A stretch of 64,000 bases of DNA from Shinella yambaruensis (GTDB lineage Bacteria > Pseudomonadota > Alphaproteobacteria > Rhizobiales > Rhizobiaceae), in NCBI RefSeq assembly GCF_022899355.1, contig NZ_JALJCK010000017.1, positions 1-64,000 of the forward strand. Direction: 5' to 3'. The position numbers and the translations under genes are program-made. Numbering within the stretch: position 1 is the stretch's first letter; the number at the start of each line of letters is the position of its first letter. Of this stretch, positions 10,557-17,721 are shown one piece after another. The notes below the pieces were generated by a model that was given only the letters and a program-made list of their open reading frames with translations, was not told where the DNA came from and searched no databases.

Positions 10557-10565
10557 GAATTTTCG

Positions 10566-11093
10566 ATGGGCAAGGAAAAGGACAGGGTGGTTCGGGCCGA
10601 GGACCTGCCGTACCGCCCCTGTGTCGGCATCATGGTGCTGAATGCCGAGAACAAGGTCTGGGCTGGCCGGCGGCTGGCCGTCGGCAATTCCGAATATGAC
10701 GGTTCGCCGCAGCTCTGGCAGATGCCGCAGGGCGGCATCGACAAGGACGAGGATCCGCTGGCAGCGGCCTATCGCGAACTCTACGAGGAAACCGGCATCA
10801 GGAATGTGTCGTTGCTTGCCGATGCCGGCCGCTGGATCAATTACGACCTGCCGGCCCATTTGATCGGCATCGGCCTCAAGGGCAGGTATCGCGGCCAGAC
10901 GCAGCGCTGGTATGCCTTCCGCTTCGAAGGCGCGGAGGACGAGATCGCCATCAACCCGCCGCCGGGCGGCCACGAGGCGGAGTTCGACGCCTGGGAATGG
11001 AAACCGATGCGCGACCTGCCGGATCTCATCGTGCCGTTCAAGCGCAGGGTCTACGAAGAGGTCGTCGCGACCTTCGCATATCTGGCGCCCTGA
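10566..11093 (+). CDS. rppH: RNA pyrophosphohydrolase
   Basis: RppH removes pyrophosphate from the 5' end of triphosphorylated RNA and starts 5'-dependent decay. The protein is 175 residues. The Nudix box spans residues 56-78 with the full G-x5-E-x7-R-E-x-x-E-E-x-G pattern. [11 protein letters not shown] at the N-terminus and the RWYAFRF and EFDAWEW segments are RppH traits that distinguish it from other Nudix proteins. AGGA lies 7 bases before the ATG, which is 9 bases after the deacetylase stop. Confidence 0.96.
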   Translation: MGKEKDRVVRAEDLPYRPCVGIMVLNAENKVWAGRRLAVGNSEYDGSPQLWQMPQGGIDKDEDPLAAAYRELYEETGIRNVSLLADAGRWINYDLPAHLIGIGLKGRYRGQTQRWYAFRFEGAEDEIAINPPPGGHEAEFDAWEWKPMRDLPDLIVPFKRRVYEEVVATFAYLAP

Positions 11094-11103
11094 AGCGCAA
11101 ACG

Positions 11104-11131
11104 AAAACCCCGGCCGCAGGACCGGGGTTTC
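11104..11131. terminator. Shared terminator between rppH and bfr
   Basis: AAAACCCCGG(C) and (A)CCGGGGTTT form a stem of about 10 bp with a short loop between two convergent genes. The A run on one side and T run on the other let it act in both directions. Confidence 0.8.
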
Positions 11132-11154
11132 TGTATCGGGCGTATGGCTGCGCC

Positions 11155-11640
11155 TTACTCGGCTTCGTTCGCCGGCGCCGCGTTGAGCTGGCCGTACTTT
11201 TCCTCGCCGAGCTTGTCGAGCAGTTCCAGCTGGGTTTCGAGAAAGTCGATATGGCCTTCCTCGTCGATCAGCAGCTCCTCGAACAGCTTCATGGTGACGT
11301 AGTCACCGGCGTCATGACAGATGTCGCGCGATTTCTTGTAGGCCGTGCGGGCATCGTACTCGCCGGCAAGGTCGGCCTCCAGCACTTCCTTGACGTTCTG
11401 GCCGATGCGAAGCGGCGCGACGGTCTGGAGGTTCGGGTGGCCTTCGAGAAAGATGATGCGGGCGACGAGCTTGTCGGCGTGCTGCATCTCTTCGATCGAC
11501 TCGGCGCGCTCCTTCTTGGCAAGAAGCGTGTAACCCCAGTCTTCCAGCAGACGGTAGTGAAGCCAGTACTGGTTGACGGCACCGAGTTCGAGATAGAGCG
11601 CTTCGTTAAGCTGCTCGATGACTTTTTTGTCGCCTTTCAA
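11155..11640 (-). CDS. bfr: Bacterioferritin
   Basis: Haem-containing 24-subunit iron store. With the TTG start at 11640 the protein is 161 residues and begins [10 protein letters not shown], the standard start of the family. This numbering puts the residues where they belong: ferroxidase ligands Glu18, Glu51 and His54, and haem ligand Met52. AGGAG lies 8 bases before this TTG. The longer frame from an ATG at 11664 would place that ribosome-binding site inside the gene. The start lies 35 bases inside the 3' end of the ferredoxin gene bfd, so the two are cotranscribed and probably translationally coupled. Confidence 0.97.
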   Translation of the reverse strand: MKGDKKVIEQLNEALYLELGAVNQYWLHYRLLEDWGYTLLAKKERAESIEEMQHADKLVARIIFLEGHPNLQTVAPLRIGQNVKEVLEADLAGEYDARTAYKKSRDICHDAGDYVTMKLFEELLIDEEGHIDFLETQLELLDKLGEEKYGQLNAAPANEAE

Positions 11641-11917
11641 GGTCCGCTCTCCTGTTTTCCTCATGGAATTGTTTGAGGCGGATCATGAAATCAAATATCT
11701 CGGCGTCCGTCGAGTCGCGGCGGGCGTGGTACTGCTCGGTCGTGCGGATGATGATGTCCACGACGTTCGGGAAACAGCCGCAGCAGCGGCCCCGTTTTTG
11801 CATCGCATGGTAGACTTTTGCAGGCACGATGAGCTGCCAACAGTCCTCGTCGAGGAGGCTGTTGATCACGTCGACAATTTCCTTATCGGTGATGAAGTTG
11901 CAGCTGCAAACCAGCAT
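11606..11917 (-). CDS. bfd: Bacterioferritin-associated ferredoxin
   Basis: A [2Fe-2S] protein that reduces the ferric core of bacterioferritin to release iron. The 103-residue protein begins [14 protein letters not shown], with Cys4 and Cys6, and has RCCGC at 44-48 supplying the other two cluster ligands. It is longer than E. coli Bfd (64 residues): about 40 charged residues follow the cluster domain. An in-frame upstream GTG/ATG region (to 11986) covers the promoter and is rejected. The gene overlaps bfr by 35 bases. A sigma70-like promoter and an Irr-type box lie upstream. Confidence 0.92.
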   Translation of the reverse strand: MLVCSCNFITDKEIVDVINSLLDEDCWQLIVPAKVYHAMQKRGRCCGCFPNVVDIIIRTTEQYHARRDSTDAEIFDFMIRLKQFHEENRRADLERRQKSHRAA

Positions 11918-11957
11918 TTCGTCTTGCCTGCCATACGCAAAGTACTGAGTTTCCGGG

Positions 11958-11986
11958 ATTAAGCAAAAGACGACCTTCGTTGTCAA
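11958..11986 (-). promoter_or_regulatory. Sigma70-type promoter of bfd-bfr
   Basis: Read on the minus strand: TTGACA (11986-11981), 17-bp spacer, CTTAAT (11963-11958). The -35 box is a perfect match and the spacing is ideal. The likely transcript start is about 30 bases before the bfd ATG. Confidence 0.65.
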
Positions 11987-12018
11987 GAATGAACAGGTCA
12001 GCCTTGTTGACTCATAAA

Positions 12019-12035
12019 TTTAGAGTCATTCTAAT
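12019..12035. promoter_or_regulatory. Iron control element (Irr box) upstream of bfd-bfr
   Basis: TTTAGAGTCATTCTAAT matches the rhizobial iron control element TTTAGAA-N3-TTCTAAA at 12 of the 14 defined positions. Irr, the haem-responsive Fur-family regulator of Rhizobiales, binds such boxes when iron is low. The box is 33 bases upstream of the -35 hexamer. It overlaps a second inverted repeat, TGACTC (12008-12013) and GAGTCA (12023-12028), which also holds two GANTC sites. Confidence 0.6.
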
Positions 12036-12036
12036 C

Positions 12037-12286
12037 TTGATTTAAAATGTCGTCTTTTCAGAAGGTTACGGCTTCCCGCCAGGCACGAAAGGCACCGCCA
12101 CCTGCGGCAAACTGACCGATCACATTTTGTTGCAAAACGCCTGTGGCCAACGATTTTGCGCCCGCGCCCGTTTCGGTCGGGAATGGGCTTAGCATCCGAA
12201 TCGTCCCGCCCTGCGCAGGCAGGCCATGCAAATTCGACCCTCGAAAAACGCTGGAAATCGTCTATATGACGGGCAAAGGAGAGCCC
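12037..12286. other. Intergenic stretch upstream of the metalloprotease gene
   Basis: Together with the bfd promoter this makes a 369-base gap. A TTTAAAAT tract at 12041-12048 is AT-rich and may hold a promoter. An in-frame extension of the next gene back to 12143 is open but lacks a ribosome-binding site and family-like sequence. I see no RNA gene or repeat here. Confidence 0.5.
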
Positions 12287-12721
12287 ATGGCCCGCATTGA
12301 CCAGACCGATGATTGGCGCACGCGCCATGCCCCGACCATCAGCACGTTCGAATCCCTGGCGCTGGAGGCCTACGGCCACCTGCCGGAGGAGTTCCGTGCG
12401 CTGACGGGCAACCTCATCATCGAGATCGCCGAGTTCCCGAGCGACGACGTTTTCGAGGACATGGCGCTGGAAACGCCCTTCGACCTGTTGGGCCTCTTCG
12501 AGGGTCGCGGCATCACCGAGCGCTTCACCGTCGAGACCGGCGAGATGCCGAACCGCATCACCCTCTACCGTCGCCCGATCCTCGACTACTGGGCCGAGAA
12601 CGAGGAGACGCTGGGCGACATCATCACCCATGTCCTCATCCACGAGATCGGCCACCATTTCGGCCTGTCGGACGACGACATGGAACGCATCGAGGCGAGC
12701 GCGGAGATCGCGGCGGGCTGA
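12287..12721 (+). CDS. Metallopeptidase family protein (zincin-like, HExxH)
   Basis: A 144-residue cytoplasmic protein with the zinc-binding motif H119-E-I-G-H123-H, followed by FGLSDDDMERIE in which a downstream acidic residue could be the third ligand. It belongs to the small bacterial 'possible zinc metallopeptidase' family (DUF1025-like) whose function is not established. AAAGGAGA lies 5 bases before the ATG at 12287, which decides the start over the ATG at 12266. No signal peptide. It stands alone, not obviously part of an operon. Confidence 0.85.
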   Translation: MARIDQTDDWRTRHAPTISTFESLALEAYGHLPEEFRALTGNLIIEIAEFPSDDVFEDMALETPFDLLGLFEGRGITERFTVETGEMPNRITLYRRPILDYWAENEETLGDIITHVLIHEIGHHFGLSDDDMERIEASAEIAAG

Positions 12722-12750
12722 GCCGCCATCACCGAACCACAACCGTCTCT

Positions 12751-12787
12751 CTCGTCATGGTCTGTCCTCGGGTTAACCCCGAGGATG
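12751..12787. repeat. RPE-like intergenic palindrome, copy 2
   Basis: CGTCATGG followed by a perfect stem TCCTCGGGTT / AACCCCGAGGA. It occupies the spacer between two convergent genes and may serve as their transcription end. Confidence 0.65.
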
Positions 12788-12848
12788 GCGAAGGTGCGCG
12801 AGGCCGAAGTGTCGGCGGCACAGGGCGCACGGGAGCATGGTCTCCCGC

Positions 12849-13055
12849 CTACTGCTCGGAAAGCTTGATATCCGGCGTGTAGTCCTTGCCCGGAACGTCC
12901 TTCACCACCGCCTGGCCGCATTGCATCAGCTTGGTTTCGCCGTTGTAGGCATAGGTCGGCGAGCCGTGCAACGCCCAGCCCTTGTTCAGCGCCAGCGTCA
13001 CCTTGTGGCAGAACGAGGCGTCGTCGGGGCCGGTGAGGAAGCGGTAGACTTTCAT
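12849..13055 (-). CDS. DUF1737 domain protein
   Basis: A 68-residue protein of the DUF1737 family, which is small and of unknown function. It starts MKVYRFLTGPDDASFCHKV and contains LNKGWALHGSPTYAYNG, the typical core. The ATG overlaps the stop of the upstream CoA-ester lyase gene (ATGA type, 13052-13055), so the two are translated together. No signal peptide or metal motif is visible. Confidence 0.85.
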   Translation of the reverse strand: MKVYRFLTGPDDASFCHKVTLALNKGWALHGSPTYAYNGETKLMQCGQAVVKDVPGKDYTPDIKLSEQ

Positions 13056-13963
13056 GCTTTCTTCTTTCTCTCGTTGATCAGGTCGGCCTTGGCGATGAGG
13101 CGCCGGGCCTGGTCGGCATGCAGCTTTTCGACCATGCGGCCGGCGAGGCTCACCACCGCCTTGCCCGCATTTTCCGGCGCCGCGAAGGCCGCGACGATGG
13201 CGAGCGCTTCGGCGGCCTCCGCCTCCGTGACGCCGAAGACGTCGTTGGCGGCGGCGATCTGCGCAGGATGGATCAGCATCTTGCCGTCAAAGCCCATCTG
13301 CCGGCCCTGCCGGCATTCCGCCTGAAGGTTCTCGTCGTCGGAGAAATCGTTGAAGACGCTGTCGATGACGTCGAGGCCGCAGGCCCGCGCCGCCACGACG
13401 ACCTGGAGCAGCAGCGGCACGAGGAAAGGGCGCCCGGGAATATCGGCGATGCCGGTTTCCTTGCGCAGGTCGTTGAGGCCGACGACAAAGCAATCGAGCC
13501 GGCCGCCATGCGTGCGGCCCGTCTCGGCGATGGCGGGAAGGTTGAGGAGGCACGCCGCCGTCTCGATCATCGCCCAGAGGCGCGGGCCGTCATCGGCCCC
13601 CGCCTCGGAAAGCCAGTCTGCGACGGCCAGCACATCCTGCGGCTCGCAGACCTTCGGCAGGAGAACCGCATCGGGCATGCACTCGAGCACCGCTTCGAGA
13701 TCGAGCGCACCGTCCGGCCCCTCGAGCGGGTTGATCCGGATGACATGCTCGCGGCCGGGGGAACGGTCGAGCGTCTTGAAATGACGGATGAGGGCCGCGC
13801 GGGCTTCCGCCTTCTTCTCTGGCAGAACGGAATCCTCGAGATCGAAGATGATCGCGTCGCAATCGAGCAGGGCGGACTTGGCGAGCGCCCGGGCATTGAC
13901 GGCGGGAACGCTGAGCACCGAGCGGCGCAGGCGAAGCGGGTGATGGTGCGGTGTCCTGTTCAT
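13052..13963 (-). CDS. HpcH/HpaI aldolase / citrate lyase family protein (CoA ester lyase)
   Basis: A 303-residue TIM-barrel protein of the citrate-lyase beta-subunit / malyl-CoA lyase family. Motifs in order: RRSVLSVPAVN, DAIIFDLEDSVLPEKK (metal and substrate region), VIRINPLEGPDG (with the conserved Arg), VLLPKV, AMIETAACLLN (metal-binding Glu), and GKMLIHPAQIAAAN (CoA-binding end). Likely substrates are malyl-CoA, citramalyl-CoA or a related beta-hydroxyacyl-CoA; sequence alone does not choose. The ATG at 13963 has AGGA close upstream, and upstream in-frame codons lack family sequence. It is translationally coupled to the DUF1737 gene. Confidence 0.9.
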   Translation of the reverse strand: MNRTPHHHPLRLRRSVLSVPAVNARALAKSALLDCDAIIFDLEDSVLPEKKAEARAALIRHFKTLDRSPGREHVIRINPLEGPDGALDLEAVLECMPDAVLLPKVCEPQDVLAVADWLSEAGADDGPRLWAMIETAACLLNLPAIAETGRTHGGRLDCFVVGLNDLRKETGIADIPGRPFLVPLLLQVVVAARACGLDVIDSVFNDFSDDENLQAECRQGRQMGFDGKMLIHPAQIAAANDVFGVTEAEAAEALAIVAAFAAPENAGKAVVSLAGRMVEKLHADQARRLIAKADLINERKKKA

Positions 13964-14125
13964 CCGTCCTTTTTGCCGCGCTTTGCCGCGGCCGGCAAGC
14001 GCTGCGGCGCCGCGCGTCCTCCACGACGCCGCGGGACGCCGCAGCGGCGGCAAATCCGGCCCTTTCGGCCTTGCAATGGACAAAATCGCTCCCCACATTG
14101 CCTTTCAGAGAAAGGGCAAATCAAA

Positions 14126-14374
14126 ATGCAGCGCATCCGCTCCATCGTCTTTACCGTCTTCACCATGCTTGTCGCAGGCGCGACCTTCCTGTTCGCCGCC
14201 TCCGTGGGCCTTGCCATCGCCGGCATCGTCGCCGTGCTGATGCTCGGCTCCATGCTTGCCGCCAAGCTTCAGCCGGCTCCGGTCCGCGCCAGCGCGCGCA
14301 ACGACCGCCGGGCGCCCGGCGAGCGCGAACCGCGCATCTGGAACGACGGCCGCGGCACGATCATCGACCTTTAA
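14126..14374 (+). CDS. Small membrane protein of unknown function
   Basis: An 82-residue protein beginning MQRIRSIVFTVFTMLVAGA. Two hydrophobic stretches (about residues 6-24 and 26-45) form either two membrane helices or one hairpin. The C-terminal half is basic then mixed-charge: RASARNDRRAPGEREPRIW followed by NDGRGTIIDL. I do not recognise a named family. The initiation region has AAAGGG about 10 bases upstream. It is divergent from the CoA-ester lyase gene and followed by a hairpin. Similar short proteins near leuD exist in rhizobia, as far as I recall. Confidence 0.65.
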   Translation: MQRIRSIVFTVFTMLVAGATFLFAASVGLAIAGIVAVLMLGSMLAAKLQPAPVRASARNDRRAPGEREPRIWNDGRGTIIDL

Positions 14375-14402
14375 AAGAGGTTTTGCTCCCCAAGGGGATG
14401 CA

Positions 14403-14425
14403 CCGGGCGCTTTTTCCGCGCCCGG
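14403..14425 (+). terminator. Hairpin after the small membrane protein
   Basis: CCGGGCGC (14403-14410) pairs with GCGCCCGG (14418-14425) around a loop TTTTTCC. No long T run follows, so termination is uncertain. Confidence 0.5.
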
Positions 14426-14533
14426 CATTTGCGTTTGACACCCGGCTTTTGCGAAGATTCTCCTTCAAATCCGGGGAAAACTCATCTAAACGCTTGCATC
14501 AACCGACATCACTGCATTTCGAGGGTTCTTCGC

Positions 14534-15139
14534 ATGGAAAAGTTCGTCAAGCTGACCGGCGTCGCCGCGCCGCTTCCCGTCGTCAACATCGACACGGACA
14601 TGATCATTCCGAAGGACTACCTCAAGACGATCAAGCGCACCGGCCTCGGCAAGGGCCTCTTCGCCGAAGCACGCTATAACGAGGACGGCAGCGTCAATCC
14701 GGACTTCGTGCTGAACAAGCCGGCTTACCAGAACGCCACGATCCTCGTTGCCGGCGACAATTTCGGCTGCGGCTCCTCGCGTGAGCATGCGCCTTGGGCG
14801 CTGCTCGATTTCGGCATCCGCTGCGTCATCTCCACCAGCTTCGCCGACATCTTCTACAACAACTGTTTCAAGAACGGCATCCTGCCGATCGTCGTCAGCC
14901 AGGACGACCTCGACAAACTGATGGACGACGCCAGCCGCGGTTCCAACGCCATCCTGACCGTCGACCTGGAGACCCAGGAGATCACCGGCCCCGACGGCGG
15001 CCGCATCACGTTCGAGATCGACGCCTTCCGCCGCCATTGCCTGCTGAACGGCCTCGACGACATCGGCCTGACGCTGGAGAAGGCGGCCTCGATCGACAGT
15101 TTCGAGAAGCAGACCGCGACCTCGCGCCCCTGGGCGTGA
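14534..15139 (+). CDS. leuD: 3-isopropylmalate dehydratase, small subunit
   Basis: With LeuC it isomerises 2-isopropylmalate to 3-isopropylmalate in leucine synthesis. The 201-residue protein has the aconitase swivel domain: [17 protein letters not shown], the substrate loop [16 protein letters not shown] and [17 protein letters not shown]. The ATG at 14534 starts [15 protein letters not shown], as usual. leuC is not in the window. The gene ends within the start region of the RidA gene, and leuB lies 600 bases downstream, so leucine genes are clustered but not in one tight operon. Confidence 0.97.
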   Translation: MEKFVKLTGVAAPLPVVNIDTDMIIPKDYLKTIKRTGLGKGLFAEARYNEDGSVNPDFVLNKPAYQNATILVAGDNFGCGSSREHAPWALLDFGIRCVISTSFADIFYNNCFKNGILPIVVSQDDLDKLMDDASRGSNAILTVDLETQEITGPDGGRITFEIDAFRRHCLLNGLDDIGLTLEKAASIDSFEKQTATSRPWA

Positions 15140-15144
15140 AGAGC

Positions 15145-15525
15145 ATGCGCCGGCTGATCTCGTCCGGCTCCCCCTTTGAAGCGACGGCGGGCTATTCGCG
15201 CGCCGTCGTGGAGGGCAACTGGTGCTTCGTGTCGGGCACGACCGGCTACGACTACGCCACGATGACCATGCCCGAAAGCGTCGAGGACCAGACGCGCAAC
15301 GCACTCGCCACCATCGGCAAGGTTCTGCAGGACGCCGGCTTTTCTTTCGCCGACGTCGTGCGCTGCCACTATTACGTGACCGACGCCGCCTTCGCCAACC
15401 GCGTCTTCCCGATCCTCGGCGAGACCTTCGGAACGATCCGCCCCGCCGCGACCATGATCGTCTGCGGCCTTATCCGGCCGGAAATGCTCATCGAGATCGA
15501 AGTCACGGCGCTGCGCGCGAACTGA
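15145..15525 (+). CDS. RidA family protein
   Basis: A 126-residue member of the RidA/YjgF/UK114 family, trimeric proteins many of which hydrolyse reactive enamines and imines made by PLP enzymes. MRRLISSGSPFEATAGYSRAV, FVSGTTGYD, EDQTRNALATIGKVLQDAGFS, and RPAATMIVCGLIRPEMLIEIEV match the family order. The usual catalytic Arg-Ala-x-(V/I) motif appears near RPAAT. The ATG at 15145 is chosen; a GTG at 15136 overlaps the leuD stop and is also possible. Coupling to leuD is likely. Confidence 0.92.
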   Translation: MRRLISSGSPFEATAGYSRAVVEGNWCFVSGTTGYDYATMTMPESVEDQTRNALATIGKVLQDAGFSFADVVRCHYYVTDAAFANRVFPILGETFGTIRPAATMIVCGLIRPEMLIEIEVTALRAN

Positions 15526-15527
15526 AA

Positions 15528-15626
15528 CATGCCGCGCAAAAGTGTGCAGCGGTTTTGCGATACGACATGCGAAAAATCAAAGACCTAAAGCGCGGGAACA
15601 AACCTGGAAGATCGCGACGCGCTTAG
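15528..15626. repeat. RIME-like mosaic palindromic element, copy B (inverted)
   Basis: The first palindrome runs CATGCCGCGCAAAAGTGTGC ... GCACACTTTTGCG-type arms to CGACATGC (15528-15570). The second palindrome pairs CTAAAGCGCG (about 15585-15594) with CGCGCTTAG (15618-15626). The first half is the reverse complement of the copies at 9223 and 36705. A 19-codon ATG frame inside it is not taken as a gene. Confidence 0.7.
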
Positions 15627-15734
15627 CCGAAAGGCGCAACGCCTCGCGCAAAATTCTTTCTTTTCGACGATTTTCCTTGAACGGAAGTTGCGCTAAGAAG
15701 CGCGCGACCATTCCGTGACATCAAGGACAATCCC

Positions 15735-16844
15735 ATGACAGCGCGCACCCTCCTCCTTCTGCCCGGCGACGGCATCGGCCCGGAAGCCATGGCGGAAGTC
15801 CGCAAGATCATCGCCTATATGAACGCCGAACGCGGCGCGGGCTTTGAGACCGACGAAGGCCTCGTCGGCGGCTCGGCCTACGACGCGCATGGCGCGGCGA
15901 TCTCGGAAGGCGACATGAAGAAGGCGCTGGCGGCCGACGCGGTGCTGTTCGGCGCCGTCGGCGGCCCGAAATGGGATGCCGTGCCCTATGAGGTACGCCC
16001 GGAGGCCGGCCTCCTGCGCCTGCGCAAGGACCTGAAGCTGTTCGCGAACCTGCGCCCGGCCATCTGCTATCCGGCGCTCGCCAGCGCCTCCTCGCTGAAG
16101 CCCGAACTCGTCGAAGGCCTTGACATCCTCATCGTGCGCGAACTGACGGGCGGCGTCTATTTCGGCGAACCGAAGGAGATCATCGACCTCGGCAACGGCC
16201 AGAAGCGCGGCATCGACACGCAGGTCTACGACACCTACGAGATCGAACGCATCGCCGGCGTTGCCTTCGAACTGGCGCGCACCCGCCAGAACCGCGTCTG
16301 CTCCATGGAGAAGCGCAACGTCATGAAGTCCGGCGTGCTCTGGAACCAGGTGGTGACGGAAACGCACAAGCGCAGCTATTCCGACGTCCAGCTCGAGCAC
16401 ATGCTCGCCGATGCCGGCGGCATGCAGCTCGTGCGCGCGCCGAAGCAGTTCGACGTCATCGTGACGGACAACCTCTTCGGCGACATGCTCTCCGACGTCG
16501 CGGCCATGCTGACCGGCTCGCTCGGCATGCTGCCGTCCGCCTCGCTCGGCGCGCCCGATGCCAAGGGGCAGCGCAAGGCGCTCTACGAGCCCGTGCACGG
16601 CTCGGCGCCGGACATTGCCGGCAAGGGAATCGCCAACCCGATCGCCATGATCGCCTCCTTTGCCATGTGCCTGCGTTACTCGTTCAACATGGTCGCGGAC
16701 GCCGACAACCTGGAGAAGGCGATCGCCGAGGTGCTCGACAGCGGCATCCGCACCGGCGACATCATGGCCGAAGGCTGCCGCAAGGTCGGCACCGCCGAAA
16801 TGGGCGACGCCATCCTCGCCGCGTTCAGGAAGCTTTCGGCCTGA
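15735..16844 (+). CDS. leuB: 3-isopropylmalate dehydrogenase
   Basis: Oxidises and decarboxylates 3-isopropylmalate to 2-oxoisocaproate with NAD, the step after LeuCD in leucine synthesis. The protein is 369 residues. [19 protein letters not shown], the substrate-binding arginines in [16 protein letters not shown], the [12 protein letters not shown] loop, the metal-binding [15 protein letters not shown] and the NAD-binding [18 protein letters not shown] are all present. It stands alone with its own terminator. Confidence 0.98.
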   Translation: MTARTLLLLPGDGIGPEAMAEVRKIIAYMNAERGAGFETDEGLVGGSAYDAHGAAISEGDMKKALAADAVLFGAVGGPKWDAVPYEVRPEAGLLRLRKDLKLFANLRPAICYPALASASSLKPELVEGLDILIVRELTGGVYFGEPKEIIDLGNGQKRGIDTQVYDTYEIERIAGVAFELARTRQNRVCSMEKRNVMKSGVLWNQVVTETHKRSYSDVQLEHMLADAGGMQLVRAPKQFDVIVTDNLFGDMLSDVAAMLTGSLGMLPSASLGAPDAKGQRKALYEPVHGSAPDIAGKGIANPIAMIASFAMCLRYSFNMVADADNLEKAIAEVLDSGIRTGDIMAEGCRKVGTAEMGDAILAAFRKLSA

Positions 16845-16862
16845 ACCTGACGTCATCGCGAG

Positions 16863-16897
16863 AAGGCTCCCGGCGCGATCGCGCGTGGAGCCTTTTT
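16863..16897 (+). terminator. Rho-independent terminator of leuB
   Basis: AAGGCTCC (16863-16870) pairs with GGAGCCTT (16887-16894), with an inner GCGC / GCGC helix, followed by a TTTTT run. Confidence 0.85.
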
Positions 16898-16965
16898 CGT
16901 TTGCCTCCCTTGAAATGCCGGCGCTCGCCAACACATGGAAGCAACGCCGTTATCAGGGTATGCTC

Positions 16966-17664
16966 ATGAACCGATCGCTCGCGACCTCCTCGCTCTGGAT
17001 CCTCGCCGCCACCGCCATTCTCGTCGTGGCCCTCGTTCCCCTCGATCCCATGCTGTCGCAGCGCGCGCAGGGCCTTCCCGACGCGATCGTGACCTTCAAC
17101 GCGCGCATCACCGATTTCGGCACTTTCGCCTGGATGATCTACGGCTCCGGCTTCATCGTGATCCTCGCCTATATCGTGCGTCGGGTAAGCCGCAACGAAA
17201 CGCTCGCCGGCCGGGCGCGTACCGCCCGGCGGCTGTCGCTCTACTTCTTCCTGACCATCGGCGCGACGAGCGCCCTCGTGCACCTCTTCAAGCTGATCGT
17301 CGGCCGGGCGCGCCCTGAACTCTTCGCCGAACTGGGTGCCTACAGCCTGACGCCCTTTGCCTATGACAATCTCTATGCCAGCTTTCCCTCCGGGCATTCG
17401 GCGGCGGCCGGGTCGTTCTTCGGGGCCTTTTCGATGCTGGCGCCGCGGCTGCGCCCGTTGTTCCTGCTCGGGGCGCTGGCGATCGGCATCTCCCGCGTCA
17501 TCGTCGGGGCGCACTATCCGAGCGACGTCGCCGCCGGCCTTCTGCTCGGCCTGTGGGCCGCCATCGCCACGGCTTTCTTCTTCGCCGGCAGGGAATGGCT
17601 CTTCCGCTTCGATGCGCGCGGCTGGCCGCTGCCGAAATCCCTGCTGCCGCCCAAGGGCCAATAA
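16966..17664 (+). CDS. PAP2-family membrane phosphatase
   Basis: A 232-residue integral membrane protein of the type 2 phosphatidic acid phosphatase family. The three catalytic motifs are complete: KLIVGRARP (K-x6-R-P), PSGH, and SRVIVGAHYPSD (S-R-x5-H-x3-D). There are about six hydrophobic segments. Members dephosphorylate lipid phosphates such as phosphatidate, phosphatidylglycerol phosphate or undecaprenyl pyrophosphate; the substrate is not evident here. The ATG at 16966 has AGGG 7 bases upstream; an ATG at 16960 is too close to it. Confidence 0.92.
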   Translation: MNRSLATSSLWILAATAILVVALVPLDPMLSQRAQGLPDAIVTFNARITDFGTFAWMIYGSGFIVILAYIVRRVSRNETLAGRARTARRLSLYFFLTIGATSALVHLFKLIVGRARPELFAELGAYSLTPFAYDNLYASFPSGHSAAAGSFFGAFSMLAPRLRPLFLLGALAIGISRVIVGAHYPSDVAAGLLLGLWAAIATAFFFAGREWLFRFDARGWPLPKSLLPPKGQ

Positions 17665-17667
17665 AGA

Positions 17668-17695
17668 ACCCGGCCCGTGTCGCCACGAGCCGGGT
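17668..17695. terminator. Bidirectional hairpin between PAP2 and MFS genes
   Basis: ACCCGGCCCGTG and CACGAGCCGGGT form an interrupted 11-bp stem between two convergent genes, just after the PAP2 stop. No long T run is present. Confidence 0.6.
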
Positions 17696-17721
17696 CGCCA
17701 TGAACTATCGGAAGGGGGAGA

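Noticed and set aside
14429-14533. In-frame upstream extension of leuD and a possible leucine leader
   Set aside because: The extension covers promoter-like sequence (TTGACA at 14435) and has no run of Leu codons; the leuD ATG at 14534 gives the family N-terminus.
15567-15626. Short peptide frame MRKIKDLKRGNKPGRSRRA before leuB, considered as a leader peptide
   Set aside because: It lies inside the RIME-like repeat, has no ribosome-binding site and no enrichment for leucine codons.
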